NCBI GenBank assembly: GCA_023451825.1
Contig: JAEXYA010000072.1
Location: 1 to 64,000 of the forward strand
DNA length: 64,000 nt
From: Pseudomonadota bacterium
GTDB lineage: Bacteria > Pseudomonadota > Alphaproteobacteria > Rhizobiales > Xanthobacteraceae
Direction: 5' to 3'
Part shown: positions 1 through 8,679 of the stretch, piece after piece
Numbering within the stretch: the stretch's first letter is position 1
Layout: every line of letters starts with the position of its first letter
Notes under the pieces: generated by a model
Seen by the model: only the letters and a program-made list of their open reading frames with translations
Told to the model about the DNA's origin: nothing
The model's database searches: none
Position numbers and translations under genes: made by a program

Positions 1-274
1 GATCTACACCGACGAGCCGCTGCTGCTGGAGCCGAACGATGTTGTGCGCGGCCGGGACAACATCTCCCAGACCGTCGACAAACTCCTTGAACAGTTCGGG
101 CCCGACTTCACCTTCGTGCCGGTCGGCCAAGCCAACGGCCATCACGGCCTCGGCCGCCTCACATGGCATGCCGGTCCCGAGAATGGCCCCATCGCAGTCA
201 CCGGCGCCGATGTCGCCGAGATCGTCGACGGCAGGATCGCTCGGCTGTGGGTGCTGCTGGATTCTCCGAGCTGA
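1..274 (+). CDS. NTF2/SnoaL-like protein, 5' end outside the window
   Basis: The reading frame is open from base 2 to a TGA at 272-274, giving the last 90 residues of a protein that begins upstream. The visible part reads like the second half of a cone-shaped alpha+beta barrel of the NTF2/SnoaL superfamily: a helix (VRGRDNISQTVDKLLEQF), then strands ending with a GADVAEIVDGRIARLWVLLD pattern typical of these small ligand-binding or isomerase proteins. The ligand cannot be told. A dispersed hairpin repeat follows 33 bases after the stop, and the next gene (YceI-like) points the other way, so the two are convergent and not in one operon. Confidence 0.6.
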   Translation, partial: IYTDEPLLLEPNDVVRGRDNISQTVDKLLEQFGPDFTFVPVGQANGHHGLGRLTWHAGPENGPIAVTGADVAEIVDGRIARLWVLLDSPS

Positions 275-306
275 GCGATACATGCGATCGAGCATTGGTG
301 CCCAGC

Positions 307-334
307 ATGTCCGCTTTGCGCCATAAGCGGTCAT
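307..334. repeat. Dispersed hairpin repeat, copy 1
   Basis: Arms ATGTCCGCTT and AAGCGGTCAT pair with one mismatch around a loop TGCGCCAT. The same loop with related arms recurs between genes at about 4716, 5416, 20101, 25891 and 55883, with degraded copies near 48111 and 48546. It lies between two convergent genes, so it could also slow transcription in either direction. Confidence 0.6.
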
Positions 335-405
335 TATGCCTGGGAGATATTGCACAAGATGCATTACGTAGCGTTCGGCAGTCGCACTTTATCGAACGTC
401 CCATC

Positions 406-1035
406 TCACTCCAGAGTAAACGCGGCATCGATCTTCAACTGAACTTCGTCGCCGAGAACTGGCAGATATTGGCTGATGCCGAAGTCACCACGCTTGATCA
501 TTCCCGTCGCCTGAAATCCGACGGTTGTTGCCTGGTCGATGGGATTGACCCCCGAACCGATCAATCGTGCAGTCAGCGTCACGGGCTTGGTGACGCCGTG
601 GAGCGTCAGGTCGCCAACAATGGTTGCCTTGTCATCGCCTGTCTTCGTGATCTTCGAGGAGACGAAGGTCGCTTCCGGGTACTTTGCAGCTTCGAACCAT
701 CCCTCGCCCTTGAGCTTCTCGGTCAATTCCGTGACGGTGGTCTGGATCGATCGGGTTGGTACCGTGACCCTGAGCTGCGATGCCTCGGGTTTGGCGGGAT
801 CGATCTTGAGGCTGCCGGATGCGCCGGAAAACTGCCCCGAAAATTCGCTGAAGCCAAGGTGCGACAACGAGAAGGTGACCTGGGTGTGCTCGGGTTCGAT
901 CTTGTAGTTGCCCGCTTTCACAGCCGCGGGATCGCGTGAAGCTGCCTGCTGCGCGTTCGCCGTCGCTGAAACGATGGCCGCCGCAAACAATGCCGCCGAG
1001 ATCGGAGCGAAGCGAAAGCTCTTGGAGATGTACAT
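406..1035 (-). CDS. YceI-family secreted polyisoprenoid-binding-like protein
   Basis: Predicted 209-residue periplasmic protein. The start at 1035 is chosen because AAGGA lies nine bases upstream and because MYISKSFRFAPISAALFAA then opens a clean signal peptide ending near NAQQA; an in-frame ATG at 1056 is the alternative. The mature part has the YceI lipocalin-like order: KIEPEHTQVTFSLSHLGFS near the start, a middle SGSLKIDPAKPEASQLRVTVP, GEGWFEAAKYPEATFVSSKI, then DLTLHGVTKPVTL. YceI proteins bind long polyisoprenoid chains or amphiphiles in a beta-barrel. It lies 104 bases downstream of the squalene-hopene cyclase on the same strand, which suggests, but does not show, a lipid-carrier role linked to isoprenoids. 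Confidence 0.85.
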   Translation of the reverse strand: MYISKSFRFAPISAALFAAAIVSATANAQQAASRDPAAVKAGNYKIEPEHTQVTFSLSHLGFSEFSGQFSGASGSLKIDPAKPEASQLRVTVPTRSIQTTVTELTEKLKGEGWFEAAKYPEATFVSSKITKTGDDKATIVGDLTLHGVTKPVTLTARLIGSGVNPIDQATTVGFQATGMIKRGDFGISQYLPVLGDEVQLKIDAAFTLE

Positions 1036-1139
1036 AGAAAACAGGTCCTTCAACATCGGTGATCGAGTGGCCAAAGTCACACACCGGTCGGCACGGTTCT
1101 GTGACGACCCGCAGGTTTTCTTGAGGCAGTGGACCTCTT

Positions 1140-3071
1140 CTAAAATCCCGTCGCGACCAGTTTGCTGTTGCTCTGTCGAAGATTGTGCATGCGCGACAAC
1201 GCCATCAATGGGAAGAACAGACGATAGCCATGGTACTTGAGATAGAAGACGCGCGGGAATCCAACCGCGTTGTAGCTCCGCTCTTCCCACTCGCCGTTCT
1301 TCTGGCTCTCCGTCAGGAAGCGTCCGGCGGTCTCGACCGCCGGATGGTCGCTTCGGCCAACAGCCATCAGACCGAGCATGGCCCAGGCCGTCTGCGTTGG
1401 CAGGCTGGACTGGTTTTCGGTGTAGCGACCATTGTCGTAGCTTCGCTCGTCTTCTCCCCAGCCGCCATCGGCGCGCTGGATAGAGATCAGCCAATCAGCG
1501 GCCCGCTGGACCATCGGATCGTCATGAGCGATGCCCGCGATGTTGAGCGCACACAGCACCGACCACGTGCCATAGATGTAGTTCGTCCCCCATCGCCCGA
1601 ACCAACTGCCATCCTTCTCCTGCTCGCGCCGCAGATAGGCGAGCCCCTGCTCGATCGTGGAACGGTCCTCGATATGGCCGAGCTGGCACAGGAACGAGAT
1701 GCAGCGCGCCGTGACGTCTGCCGTCGGCGGATCCAGTAGCGCGCCGTGATCGGCGAACGGAATGTTGTTCAGGTAGTCCTTATCGTTGTCGGCATCGAAA
1801 GCGCCCCACCCGCCATTGGTGCTCTGCATGCCTATGATCCAGTGCCGCGCCCGCTCGATCGCATCGGCATATTTGGCGTTGCCGCTTTTCAGAAGGAGCA
1901 TGCCGGCAACGGCCGTGTCGTCCACGTCAGGATAGTGATCGTTGCGATACTGGAAGGCCCAGCCCCCGGGCTTGGCATCCGGGCGGACTTCGGCCCAGTC
2001 GCCACGCACATCGGTGATCTGGCGCTTGAGCAGCCAGTCGCAGGCGGACTCCACGTTCGCATGGGTGGCGCCGCCACCGGCCTGCACCGCTTCGAACATC
2101 GCATGCCCGGACAGGCAGGTGTCCCACACCGGCGATACGCAGGGCTGGCAATAGACCTCGTCGTCCTTCTCGACGATCAGGAGATCGATGGCACGCCAGA
2201 TCACCGCCATGTTCGGGTGGCCATGTGTCGGCGACAGCGCATCGTACATCATCAGAGAATAGGCCATGGCCGGATAAATGGCGCCGAGCCCATCCCTGTC
2301 GTTCAGCCGTTCCTCGACGAAGGCGACCGCTCTCTTGATGGATCGCTCACGCAGGACCGGAGCAAAGACCGGCTCGATCACCTTGAGACCGACGTCCAGC
2401 CACTTGAAGACATGCCCCCACCCCGATCGGAACGGACCATGGATCCAGTCGCGAACGTCGTGCGGCGGCTTGCGGAAGATCTCCGAAAACGTGACGTGAA
2501 CCGCGATATGCCCCTTGGGTCGCAGCGCCTGGATGACAAGCAGCGGCACGACGCAGACGCGCGCCCAATAGGACATCGCCCAGATGTTGAAGAAGAACCA
2601 TTTGGGAAGAAACATGATCTGAACGGGCATCGTGGGCACGCCCCGCCAGGGAATGGCTCCGAGCAATGCGAGTTGGATGCGGGTAAAGACGTTCGAACGC
2701 TCCGCACCGCCATTGGCGAGGATCGCTTCCCTGGCGCGTGCCATATGCGGAGCATCGAGCTCGTCACCGATGATCTTCAGGGCGCAATAGGCTTTCACGC
2801 TCGCGGACATGTTGAAGTCGCCGTCCGCATACATGGGCCAGCCGCCGTGGTCGCCCTGGGTGCGGCGGAGATAGGCTCCGATCTTGCGATGCTTCTCCGG
2901 TGAAATCCGGTCCATGTAATGCTCAAGCATCACGAATTCGGCCGGAATAGTCGCATCCGCTTCGAGTTCAAAGACCCAATGCCCATCCTTTTCCTGGCGC
3001 CCCGCGAGCGCGGTGGTCGCAGCAGAGATGGTTTCAGCGAGTTCTGATGGCGAGAGGTGGTTGGTTTGCAT
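1140..3071 (-). CDS. shc: Squalene-hopene cyclase
   Basis: Cyclises squalene to hopene or hopanol, the entry step to hopanoid membrane lipids; a monotopic membrane enzyme. The 643-residue product has the family's usual length. The catalytic DxDDTA motif is present as DVDDTAVAG near residue 380, and QW-type repeats are seen, such as GMQSTNGGWGAFDAD, REQEKDGSWFGRWG and IQRADGGWGEDE. The ATG at 3071 gives the usual MQTNHLSPSELAETI start; a TTG ten codons upstream (3101) is possible. No hpn genes lie nearby, so this is either a lone copy or a second cyclase outside the main hopanoid cluster. It is divergent from a TetR gene with a dyad between them, and it precedes the YceI gene on the same strand. 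Confidence 0.93.
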   Translation of the reverse strand: MQTNHLSPSELAETISAATTALAGRQEKDGHWVFELEADATIPAEFVMLEHYMDRISPEKHRKIGAYLRRTQGDHGGWPMYADGDFNMSASVKAYCALKIIGDELDAPHMARAREAILANGGAERSNVFTRIQLALLGAIPWRGVPTMPVQIMFLPKWFFFNIWAMSYWARVCVVPLLVIQALRPKGHIAVHVTFSEIFRKPPHDVRDWIHGPFRSGWGHVFKWLDVGLKVIEPVFAPVLRERSIKRAVAFVEERLNDRDGLGAIYPAMAYSLMMYDALSPTHGHPNMAVIWRAIDLLIVEKDDEVYCQPCVSPVWDTCLSGHAMFEAVQAGGGATHANVESACDWLLKRQITDVRGDWAEVRPDAKPGGWAFQYRNDHYPDVDDTAVAGMLLLKSGNAKYADAIERARHWIIGMQSTNGGWGAFDADNDKDYLNNIPFADHGALLDPPTADVTARCISFLCQLGHIEDRSTIEQGLAYLRREQEKDGSWFGRWGTNYIYGTWSVLCALNIAGIAHDDPMVQRAADWLISIQRADGGWGEDERSYDNGRYTENQSSLPTQTAWAMLGLMAVGRSDHPAVETAGRFLTESQKNGEWEERSYNAVGFPRVFYLKYHGYRLFFPLMALSRMHNLRQSNSKLVATGF

Positions 3072-3123
3072 TCTAGTTCCGAATGAATTGGCACCCTTCA
3101 AGGCGCGACAGACTTGACGACAG

Positions 3124-3137
3124 ACCGTCTGGACGGT
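3124..3137. promoter_or_regulatory. Candidate TetR operator between shc and its divergent regulator
   Basis: A perfect dyad ACCGTC-TG-GACGGT lies in the 77-base gap between the divergent shc and TetR genes, 53 bases from the shc start and 12 from the TetR start. TetR proteins usually bind such short dyads in shared promoter regions. That this protein binds here is inference. Confidence 0.5.
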
Positions 3138-3148
3138 AGTCCATAAAC

Positions 3149-3718
3149 ATGGGTCTTTCTCCGGCGCAAGTCAAAAGGGCGGCAGATGTTCGTGAGCGGC
3201 TTCTCGCCGCTGCGGCGGGACTTCTGGTGAGCGTGGGCGTTCACGGAGTCACGCTGGGTGCGGTCGCGCGTAGCGCCGGGGTCAGCAAAGGCGGCCTGCT
3301 CCACCACTTTTCAAACAAGCAGAAACTGATCGAGGCGGTGCTTGCTGACCTTTTGAACAAGCTTGGCAAGGACATCGACGATCACATGACGCGTGATCCG
3401 GAGCCCTATGGCAGGTTCACGCGCGCCTATGTCGCGACCACTTTTGTTGATTTCGACGGTGAACGCGGAAATCTGTGGGCCGCCCTCTCCGTCGCCCTGC
3501 TGTCCGATCCATCTCTTCGGCGCATCTGGGGCGAATGGCTGACGGTTCAACTCGAAAAGCACCGGGAAACCGATACGGCCCCCTCCCTCGCCACGGTGCG
3601 CCTTGCGGCAGACGGGGTCTGGCTCGCCCATCTCTTGAAGCACGCGAGCGTTCCGATGCCGGACTTCGCAGAAGTTCGCCGTGACCTCATGGCGCTTAGC
3701 CGCCGTCGCGAAATCTGA
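3149..3718 (+). CDS. TetR/AcrR-family regulator
   Basis: A 189-residue DNA-binding repressor. The N-terminal helix-turn-helix covers about residues 13-58 (RERLLAAAAGLLVSVGVHG, then LGAVARSAGVSKGGLLHHFSNKQKLIEAVL), followed by an all-helical ligand domain with no family-specific motif that I recognise. It is divergent from the squalene-hopene cyclase and followed 44 bases later, on the same strand, by the prenyl diphosphate synthase. The position between two isoprenoid genes and the dyad at 3124-3137 make it the likely regulator of both directions; a lipid or isoprenoid ligand is a guess. Confidence 0.88.
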   Translation: MGLSPAQVKRAADVRERLLAAAAGLLVSVGVHGVTLGAVARSAGVSKGGLLHHFSNKQKLIEAVLADLLNKLGKDIDDHMTRDPEPYGRFTRAYVATTFVDFDGERGNLWAALSVALLSDPSLRRIWGEWLTVQLEKHRETDTAPSLATVRLAADGVWLAHLLKHASVPMPDFAEVRRDLMALSRRREI

Positions 3719-3762
3719 CGAAACCGGCGACGCTTTGCGGCCCGAAGGATTCATAATTGACG

Positions 3763-4674
3763 ATGAACACCGATCTCGCAAAACGGCTGGATCAAACTGC
3801 TGACGACGTCGCGCGGGTAATGGCCATGATACTCGCTGATCGCGTACTTCCGGACGAGACCGATCGTCCAAAGCGATTGATGGAAGCGATGCGCTATTCG
3901 ATGCTCGCCGGCGGCAAGCGATTGCGCCCCTTCCTCGTCGTCGAGACTGCTGCGCTGTTCGGCGTTCACCGCGAACAGGCCCTGTTAGTTGGCGCGGCGC
4001 TCGAGTGCATTCACGTCTATTCGTTGATTCATGACGACCTTCCCGCGATGGACAATAGCAACCAGCGCCGGGGCCAACCCGCCTTGCATATCGCGACCGA
4101 TGAAGCGACGGCAATCCTCGCTGGCGATGCGCTTCTGACGCTGGCCTTCGACATCGTAACGCGCGATGAGGTGCATCCCGATCCCGTCATTCGCCTGCGA
4201 TTGACGCACGCACTGGCTCGCTGCGCTGGTCTTGGAGGCATGGTCGGTGGTCAGATACTGGATCTCGCTGGAGAAGGACGATTCGGCGTCGTCGGCGATG
4301 TGAATATTTCTGTCACGCATCGGATGAAAACCGGTGCATTGCTGCGTTACGCCTGTATCGCCGGTGCGCTGCTCGGCCAGGCCACGCCGAACAAATATCG
4401 TGCTTTGGACGACTTCGGCTGTGCCCTTGGGGAAGCATTCCAGATCGCTGATGATCTTCTCGACGTTGAAGGAGAAGCAGCAGTACTTGGCAAACCGGCT
4501 GGAGCTGATGCGGCGCTCGGGAAAACGACCTTCGTCACGCAACTCGGTCTTGATGGGGCGCGCAAGCGCCTCGAAAGCCTGACAGCCGCCGCAAGGGCTT
4601 CGTTGTCCTTGTTCGAAGATGACGGGAGCGTGCTCCAGGCAGCGGCACGCTACGTTGCCGAGCGCAAGAACTAG
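3763..4674 (+). CDS. ispA: Farnesyl-diphosphate-synthase-type polyprenyl synthetase
   Basis: Condenses isopentenyl diphosphate with allylic diphosphates; the sequence fits a short-chain (C15) trans-prenyltransferase. The first aspartate-rich motif is DDLPAMDN (D91, D92, D97) and is followed by the usual RRG; the second is ADDLLD (D230, D231, D234). GGKRLRPFLV near residue 48 is the conserved IPP-binding stretch. Length 303 is typical. ATG 3763 is taken as the start, but GAAGGA at 3744 is better spaced for TTG at 3757, which would add two residues. Farnesyl diphosphate is the precursor of squalene, so the gene fits the neighbouring cyclase; no squalene synthase genes are present in the window. 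Confidence 0.9.
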   Translation: MNTDLAKRLDQTADDVARVMAMILADRVLPDETDRPKRLMEAMRYSMLAGGKRLRPFLVVETAALFGVHREQALLVGAALECIHVYSLIHDDLPAMDNSNQRRGQPALHIATDEATAILAGDALLTLAFDIVTRDEVHPDPVIRLRLTHALARCAGLGGMVGGQILDLAGEGRFGVVGDVNISVTHRMKTGALLRYACIAGALLGQATPNKYRALDDFGCALGEAFQIADDLLDVEGEAAVLGKPAGADAALGKTTFVTQLGLDGARKRLESLTAAARASLSLFEDDGSVLQAAARYVAERKN

Positions 4675-4715
4675 TCCCTGCACTCGGCGGTGGATCTGAT
4701 GCAGATGCCACGAAC

Positions 4716-4739
4716 GTCCGCCTTGCGCCAGGAGCGGAC
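4716..4739. repeat. Dispersed hairpin repeat, copy 2
   Basis: GTCCGC and GCGGAC form the stem around a loop containing TTGCGCCA, as in the other copies. It lies 42 bases after the prenyl synthase stop codon. Confidence 0.55.
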
Positions 4740-5051
4740 AACCATCTCTCAGGGATGCCATTTGGGACGCAGTACTTAGCGTCTCCAACTTAGGCCTCGC
4801 CGCCGGTGTTGGAGGCCTACAAAGAAAGCAGGACGGTAGCGGGTGCGCCCTCCCTCACCGCAAATCAATGCTGAGTCATCTACCGCACATTTGTCGATTG
4901 ACTTTGGTACCTTAAGAGGTGCCGAATTATCACAAATCTGTGCGATCTGCGGAGAACGCGCGATTTAACTTGCGAACACTCAGCGCCAGAATATTTTTTG
5001 ACTGCCCGGTTGGCCCATCGAAGCGCCATCACAAGGGTGCGGGGATGGCAC
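4740..5051. other. Non-coding stretch after the prenyl synthase
   Basis: About 310 bases, noticeably more AT-rich around 4860-4990, with no reading frame that looks like a protein. I see no RNA gene. The AT-rich part could hold the promoter of the small gene that follows. Confidence 0.4.
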
Positions 5052-5282
5052 ATGTGGAATTTCGGCCGAGCGTCAGACGACGAGGCGCTAGAGCTCGTGG
5101 TTGCTTATCTGAGCATAAGTGAACCAGCGCGGCGTCGGGAAATTGTCGCCTTCGTCAAAAAGCACCAAACAGAGTCCGTACCGATGGCAACAAAAGCAAA
5201 GCCTTCACTCTGGCAAGACAACCGCCCTAACGAGAGTGCGGCTGGCAGAGATCCTCGACTGCCTTGGCTGCGGCGAGATTGA
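5052..5282 (+). CDS. Small hypothetical protein, possibly degraded
   Basis: A 76-residue reading frame starting MWNFGRASDDEALELVVAYL. The first 40 residues look like real protein: an acidic helix followed by SEPARRREIVAFVKKHQTE, a pattern seen in short helical proteins of rhizobial genomes. The second half is rich in W, P and R and does not look folded, so the gene may be frameshifted near residue 48 or not be a gene at all. A weak GGGG stands upstream of the ATG. No function can be given. About 190 bases separate it from the next gene. Confidence 0.3.
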   Translation: MWNFGRASDDEALELVVAYLSISEPARRREIVAFVKKHQTESVPMATKAKPSLWQDNRPNESAAGRDPRLPWLRRD

Positions 5283-5415
5283 TCTGATCCGCATCGTACG
5301 GCCTGCCCTAACTTGCTCAGCAGTTTTGACGGCGATCGTTCGGCGAGAGTTATGATTATTAGGTGTTGGCGGTAATGCCTGATAGCCGCGCCATGCGAAG
5401 GAATGCATTGTCTTC

Positions 5416-5440
5416 ATTCGCTTTGCGCCATGCGCGGACT
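5416..5440. repeat. Dispersed hairpin repeat, degraded copy 3
   Basis: TTCGCTTTGCGCCATGCGCGGAC keeps the loop TTGCGCCAT and the right arm GCGGAC, but the left arm has decayed. It sits just past the 3' end of the AtuA-DUF4387 gene. Confidence 0.45.
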
Positions 5441-5472
5441 TTTTGAAGACCAACGATGCTTGCGCGCACTAA

Positions 5473-7593
5473 TTACATTTCCGAAAACACGCTCTGATAA
5501 AATGGAACTTTTAGTTCTGCCAGGCGCGAATGCTGTTGCGAGGCATAGATATCACGCTCGTCGATGGAGCGTCCGACCGCGTCTCGGAAAACCGATACCT
5601 TGATTGCGTTGCAATCATCGTCAAAGAAGCTTCCGATGACCTCGCTCGGAGCAAGTCCAAGCATAACTTCAACATTGCTCTTACAAAAAATGTTGGAATG
5701 CAATGCAGCCTCGTAGCTTTCAGCGGAGTCGAAGACAATGTCGTAAGTTAATCGGTTGATGCCAGCATCGCTCGATCGGATGACCGACGCCATTTCGCTT
5801 AATGTCTGAAACCCGATCGGTGCGTCCACATTCGAGTGATCTGAGATCGCATGAAGCGTACGGATATCCAGATCACCTCTGTACGTCGAGTTGCCGATGC
5901 CGAAATAGTCAGCGGAGAACTCACCCAACGCCTGCCAGTCGCCGCCCGTAGTCAGATACATCGAAATCGGAAAGCAGGTGTCACCAAAGCCATTTGAACT
6001 TTTAATCAGATGATTGACAGACCAAGTGTAAGAATCCGGTGAATTGAGACTGAAATATGAGCCTTCCCTAGATATTGCATTCGCACTGATCCGCTGTATC
6101 GCAAGCTGATGTAGCGCCTCGATTGCGTCTGGGTCTGGAGAAATTGTGCGGACCAGTGCGATTGGACGAGCAGCGCTGGCTTCGATCAATTCTACGTCCA
6201 TATCCACGAATAGCTCAGGCGCCTGCTCTTTCGCCGAAGCGACTGCCGCAGCTGCAACTGCAGAGAAGTGCTGGATGAAACGAAAGTCTCTCGTACCGGA
6301 CAATGAGAAAGCTTCGAAACGGCCGTCCGCCCGCCGGCAGCTCACGACGTTTGGCGACATCGGCCTTGCGAGGTTGCCTACATTGGACGGGCGCCCCGGA
6401 TAGCCCTGACGGTTGAGCCGACGCGTCAACAGCAATGCCAGCCGGCTCACGCGATCAAGCGAATCTCCTCGCGTTATGATCAACACACCAAGTTCTTGCT
6501 GCCCGTCTTGTAGCGGCAAGGCCTCCACTCCATTTCGGCCATAGACCGGAATATCGTCTGGCACATTTCGCAAGCACGACGGATCAATGCAAATTAAAGA
6601 CACTTTGCGGAAGCCTTGCTTTCGAGCTCCCTCCAACCTGAAAGAAAATGCACTCGATCCGTGGCGATCGACGAACCGGCTTCCTTTACATCCCGCCCGG
6701 CCGCCTGATTGCGAGAAGAACTGGGTATGCTCAGTCGTGAGAACCCCTTCCGGCTTGTGCTGGAGTCGAGGGTGAACCTGACCGTACAGCGCGTGCGCGG
6801 CAATCGATGTCGCCGTGCAGCGACGAAGTGGGTTAGGAGCTAGAAAAATCGCGGACCCATCATGATGGATCTCAGCGACCAGACAGTCCGAGGGCGATCC
6901 AGGCACGCAGGCAAGAGCGCCAGCCTGCAGCACGTGCCCAGCATGATAGGCAATGCCGGCGTCGATGCCGCAACGGATCATGTCGGCCGCGAATAGCGCC
7001 GCTGGGCATGCACGCCCCGCGATGATGAATCGCGCGCCTGCGGACAGGGCGGCGATGATCGGATGCACCCCCATCTCACCGACGAGAGCTCCCGCCATGA
7101 ACGCGTCATCGATCAAGATCGAATCGCTTTCAACTGCCGCATCGAAGGCGAGACCGGTGTCGATCAGCGTTTGCGCCTGTATTTGCGACCGGATGACGGC
7201 AACATGGACACCGCTGATGCCGAGTTCGTCGAACACCTCGCGTGCGATATCGATCATCCAATCCACATGACGGTCGCCGCCTGCGGTCCCGCTATTGCCG
7301 ATCACCAGCGGACAGTCAGCCATCCGGGCCGCCGCCACGAGGCGACGATAATCAGCCTTCACCGCCGCGCGATCGAAATAGTGGTGTCCCGCGCCGAGAT
7401 AGAATGGTCCAACATCCGTCGCTCCGGCATTGCAGACGATCGCATCGACCCGTTCGGCCAAGGCGAGTTGCATCGAATCGTCCGGGAACCCCAATCCAAG
7501 CAAGGCACAGGGGGCGATTACGCGATAAAGTGGATCTGACATTATAAGCCGCTCTGCTGCGGGCAGCTCCAACCTCAGAACCACCGACCTCAT
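5473..7593 (-). CDS. AtuA-like (DUF1446) and DUF4387 fusion protein
   Basis: A 706-residue protein that appears to join two polypeptides usually encoded separately. Residues about 20-460 resemble the AtuA/DUF1446 family of acyclic-terpene or acid catabolism: AERVDAIVCNAGATDVGPFYLG near the start, then RFIIAGRACPAALFAADMIRCG. The last 100 residues (LTYDIVFDSAESYEAALHS through NAIKVSVFRDAV to DIYASQQHSRLAEL) match the conserved core and end of DUF4387, normally a protein of about 110 residues. The ATG at 7593 is used; ATG 7542 (MSDPLYRV) would also fit. Two LysR genes lie upstream on the same strand. The reaction is not known for either family with certainty; a role in organic-acid or terpenoid catabolism is inferred. 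Confidence 0.72.
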   Translation of the reverse strand: MRSVVLRLELPAAERLIMSDPLYRVIAPCALLGLGFPDDSMQLALAERVDAIVCNAGATDVGPFYLGAGHHYFDRAAVKADYRRLVAAARMADCPLVIGNSGTAGGDRHVDWMIDIAREVFDELGISGVHVAVIRSQIQAQTLIDTGLAFDAAVESDSILIDDAFMAGALVGEMGVHPIIAALSAGARFIIAGRACPAALFAADMIRCGIDAGIAYHAGHVLQAGALACVPGSPSDCLVAEIHHDGSAIFLAPNPLRRCTATSIAAHALYGQVHPRLQHKPEGVLTTEHTQFFSQSGGRAGCKGSRFVDRHGSSAFSFRLEGARKQGFRKVSLICIDPSCLRNVPDDIPVYGRNGVEALPLQDGQQELGVLIITRGDSLDRVSRLALLLTRRLNRQGYPGRPSNVGNLARPMSPNVVSCRRADGRFEAFSLSGTRDFRFIQHFSAVAAAAVASAKEQAPELFVDMDVELIEASAARPIALVRTISPDPDAIEALHQLAIQRISANAISREGSYFSLNSPDSYTWSVNHLIKSSNGFGDTCFPISMYLTTGGDWQALGEFSADYFGIGNSTYRGDLDIRTLHAISDHSNVDAPIGFQTLSEMASVIRSSDAGINRLTYDIVFDSAESYEAALHSNIFCKSNVEVMLGLAPSEVIGSFFDDDCNAIKVSVFRDAVGRSIDERDIYASQQHSRLAELKVPFYQSVFSEM

Positions 7594-7669
7594 GTCACCA
7601 CATGGTTTATCGTTGCTGGCGGTGCAAATAGGCGTTCAGTATGCAGGTATCACTCCCAGATATGGCAGC

Positions 7670-8593
7670 TCAGCCCAACCTCTGGAGGCCCATGAAATCG
7701 CCCTTGAGCAGTGCAGCATCAATGAATTCTGTAATTAATTGACGCACGGCTTCACCGGCACGTGTGAGCGGAAGGTCGCTGGAGGAGATGACTGAGCAGG
7801 TCAGAAAAAGATCGGCATCGATCGCCAGCGGTTCCGCAAAACCGTCCTGAACATGGGCACGCCGGTCATTCACCGGCAAGATCGTATGAGCGAGGCCGGC
7901 CTTCACCGCAAATAGCTCGCTGGACACAGAATCGGTTTCGGCCACAACATTCATCGGAAGGCTGCGTTCGGCAAAGACCCGATCAATCAGACCTCGTCGT
8001 GCATTCGGTAATCCCGGCAACGCGAGAGGGATTTTCGCGACTTCATCGAGAGACACTGACGAACGACCGCTGAACTCGCTTTCCTTTCCGACCAGAAACA
8101 GCTGCTGTCGGAACAAGGGTTGACGTGAAAATTTTGATACGAACTCATCCTCGTAGACCACGGCGAGGTCGAGACTGCTGCCATCGACAGCCGCTTCAAG
8201 AGTCTCGCTGTCATCATCGGAGACTTTGAGTTTCACCTTAGGGATCTTAGCGTGAGACTTCTGAATCAAAACCCCGACCAGTGCCGGGGCCAATGACGAG
8301 GCAATGCCGGCACTGACCGTTCCCTCGGGGTCATCGCTTTGCGAACGAGCGACGGCCGGCAACTGGTCGAGCTGATGCAGGATCGAGCTGGCTTCCCGGA
8401 AAAGCACGTCCCCAGCCTCAGTAGGTCTTACACCACGCGCCGTACGGTGGAGCAATTTCGCTCCAAGACGACTTTCAAGTTCGGCGATCTGCTGGCTGAG
8501 TGCCGGTTGCGCAACATGGACAAGCGCGGCTGCGCGGGAAAAACTACCTGCTTCGACGATCCTGACGAAGTAGCGAAGCTGACGAAATTGCAT
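7670..8593 (-). CDS. LysR-family transcriptional regulator (paralogue A)
   Basis: A 307-residue regulator. The winged helix-turn-helix is at residues 1-60 (MQFRQLRYFVRIVEAGSFSR, HVAQPALSQQIAELE, LLHRTARGVRPTEAG), with a periplasmic-binding-like effector domain from about residue 90 onward. It lies 76 bases upstream of the AtuA-DUF4387 gene on the same strand and is the natural candidate to control it. The neighbouring LysR is so similar across the DNA-binding domain that the two probably arose by local duplication and may recognise overlapping sites. Confidence 0.9.
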   Translation of the reverse strand: MQFRQLRYFVRIVEAGSFSRAAALVHVAQPALSQQIAELESRLGAKLLHRTARGVRPTEAGDVLFREASSILHQLDQLPAVARSQSDDPEGTVSAGIASSLAPALVGVLIQKSHAKIPKVKLKVSDDDSETLEAAVDGSSLDLAVVYEDEFVSKFSRQPLFRQQLFLVGKESEFSGRSSVSLDEVAKIPLALPGLPNARRGLIDRVFAERSLPMNVVAETDSVSSELFAVKAGLAHTILPVNDRRAHVQDGFAEPLAIDADLFLTCSVISSSDLPLTRAGEAVRQLITEFIDAALLKGDFMGLQRLG

Positions 8594-8679
8594 TGAATAG
8601 GCTTCTTGTGAAAATCAGTCTCTCTTAGTCGAAAATTGCTTGTCTCGGAAGAATACCGAAGGTCGCAGCCATCGCGAAT

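Noticed and set aside
1036..1494. N-terminal extension of the YceI-like gene
   Set aside because: The extra 150 residues are arginine-rich, overlap the cyclase gene and would bury the signal peptide.
1746..2903. A 385-residue plus-strand frame opposite squalene-hopene cyclase
   Set aside because: No protein-like pattern; the cyclase on the minus strand has all family motifs.
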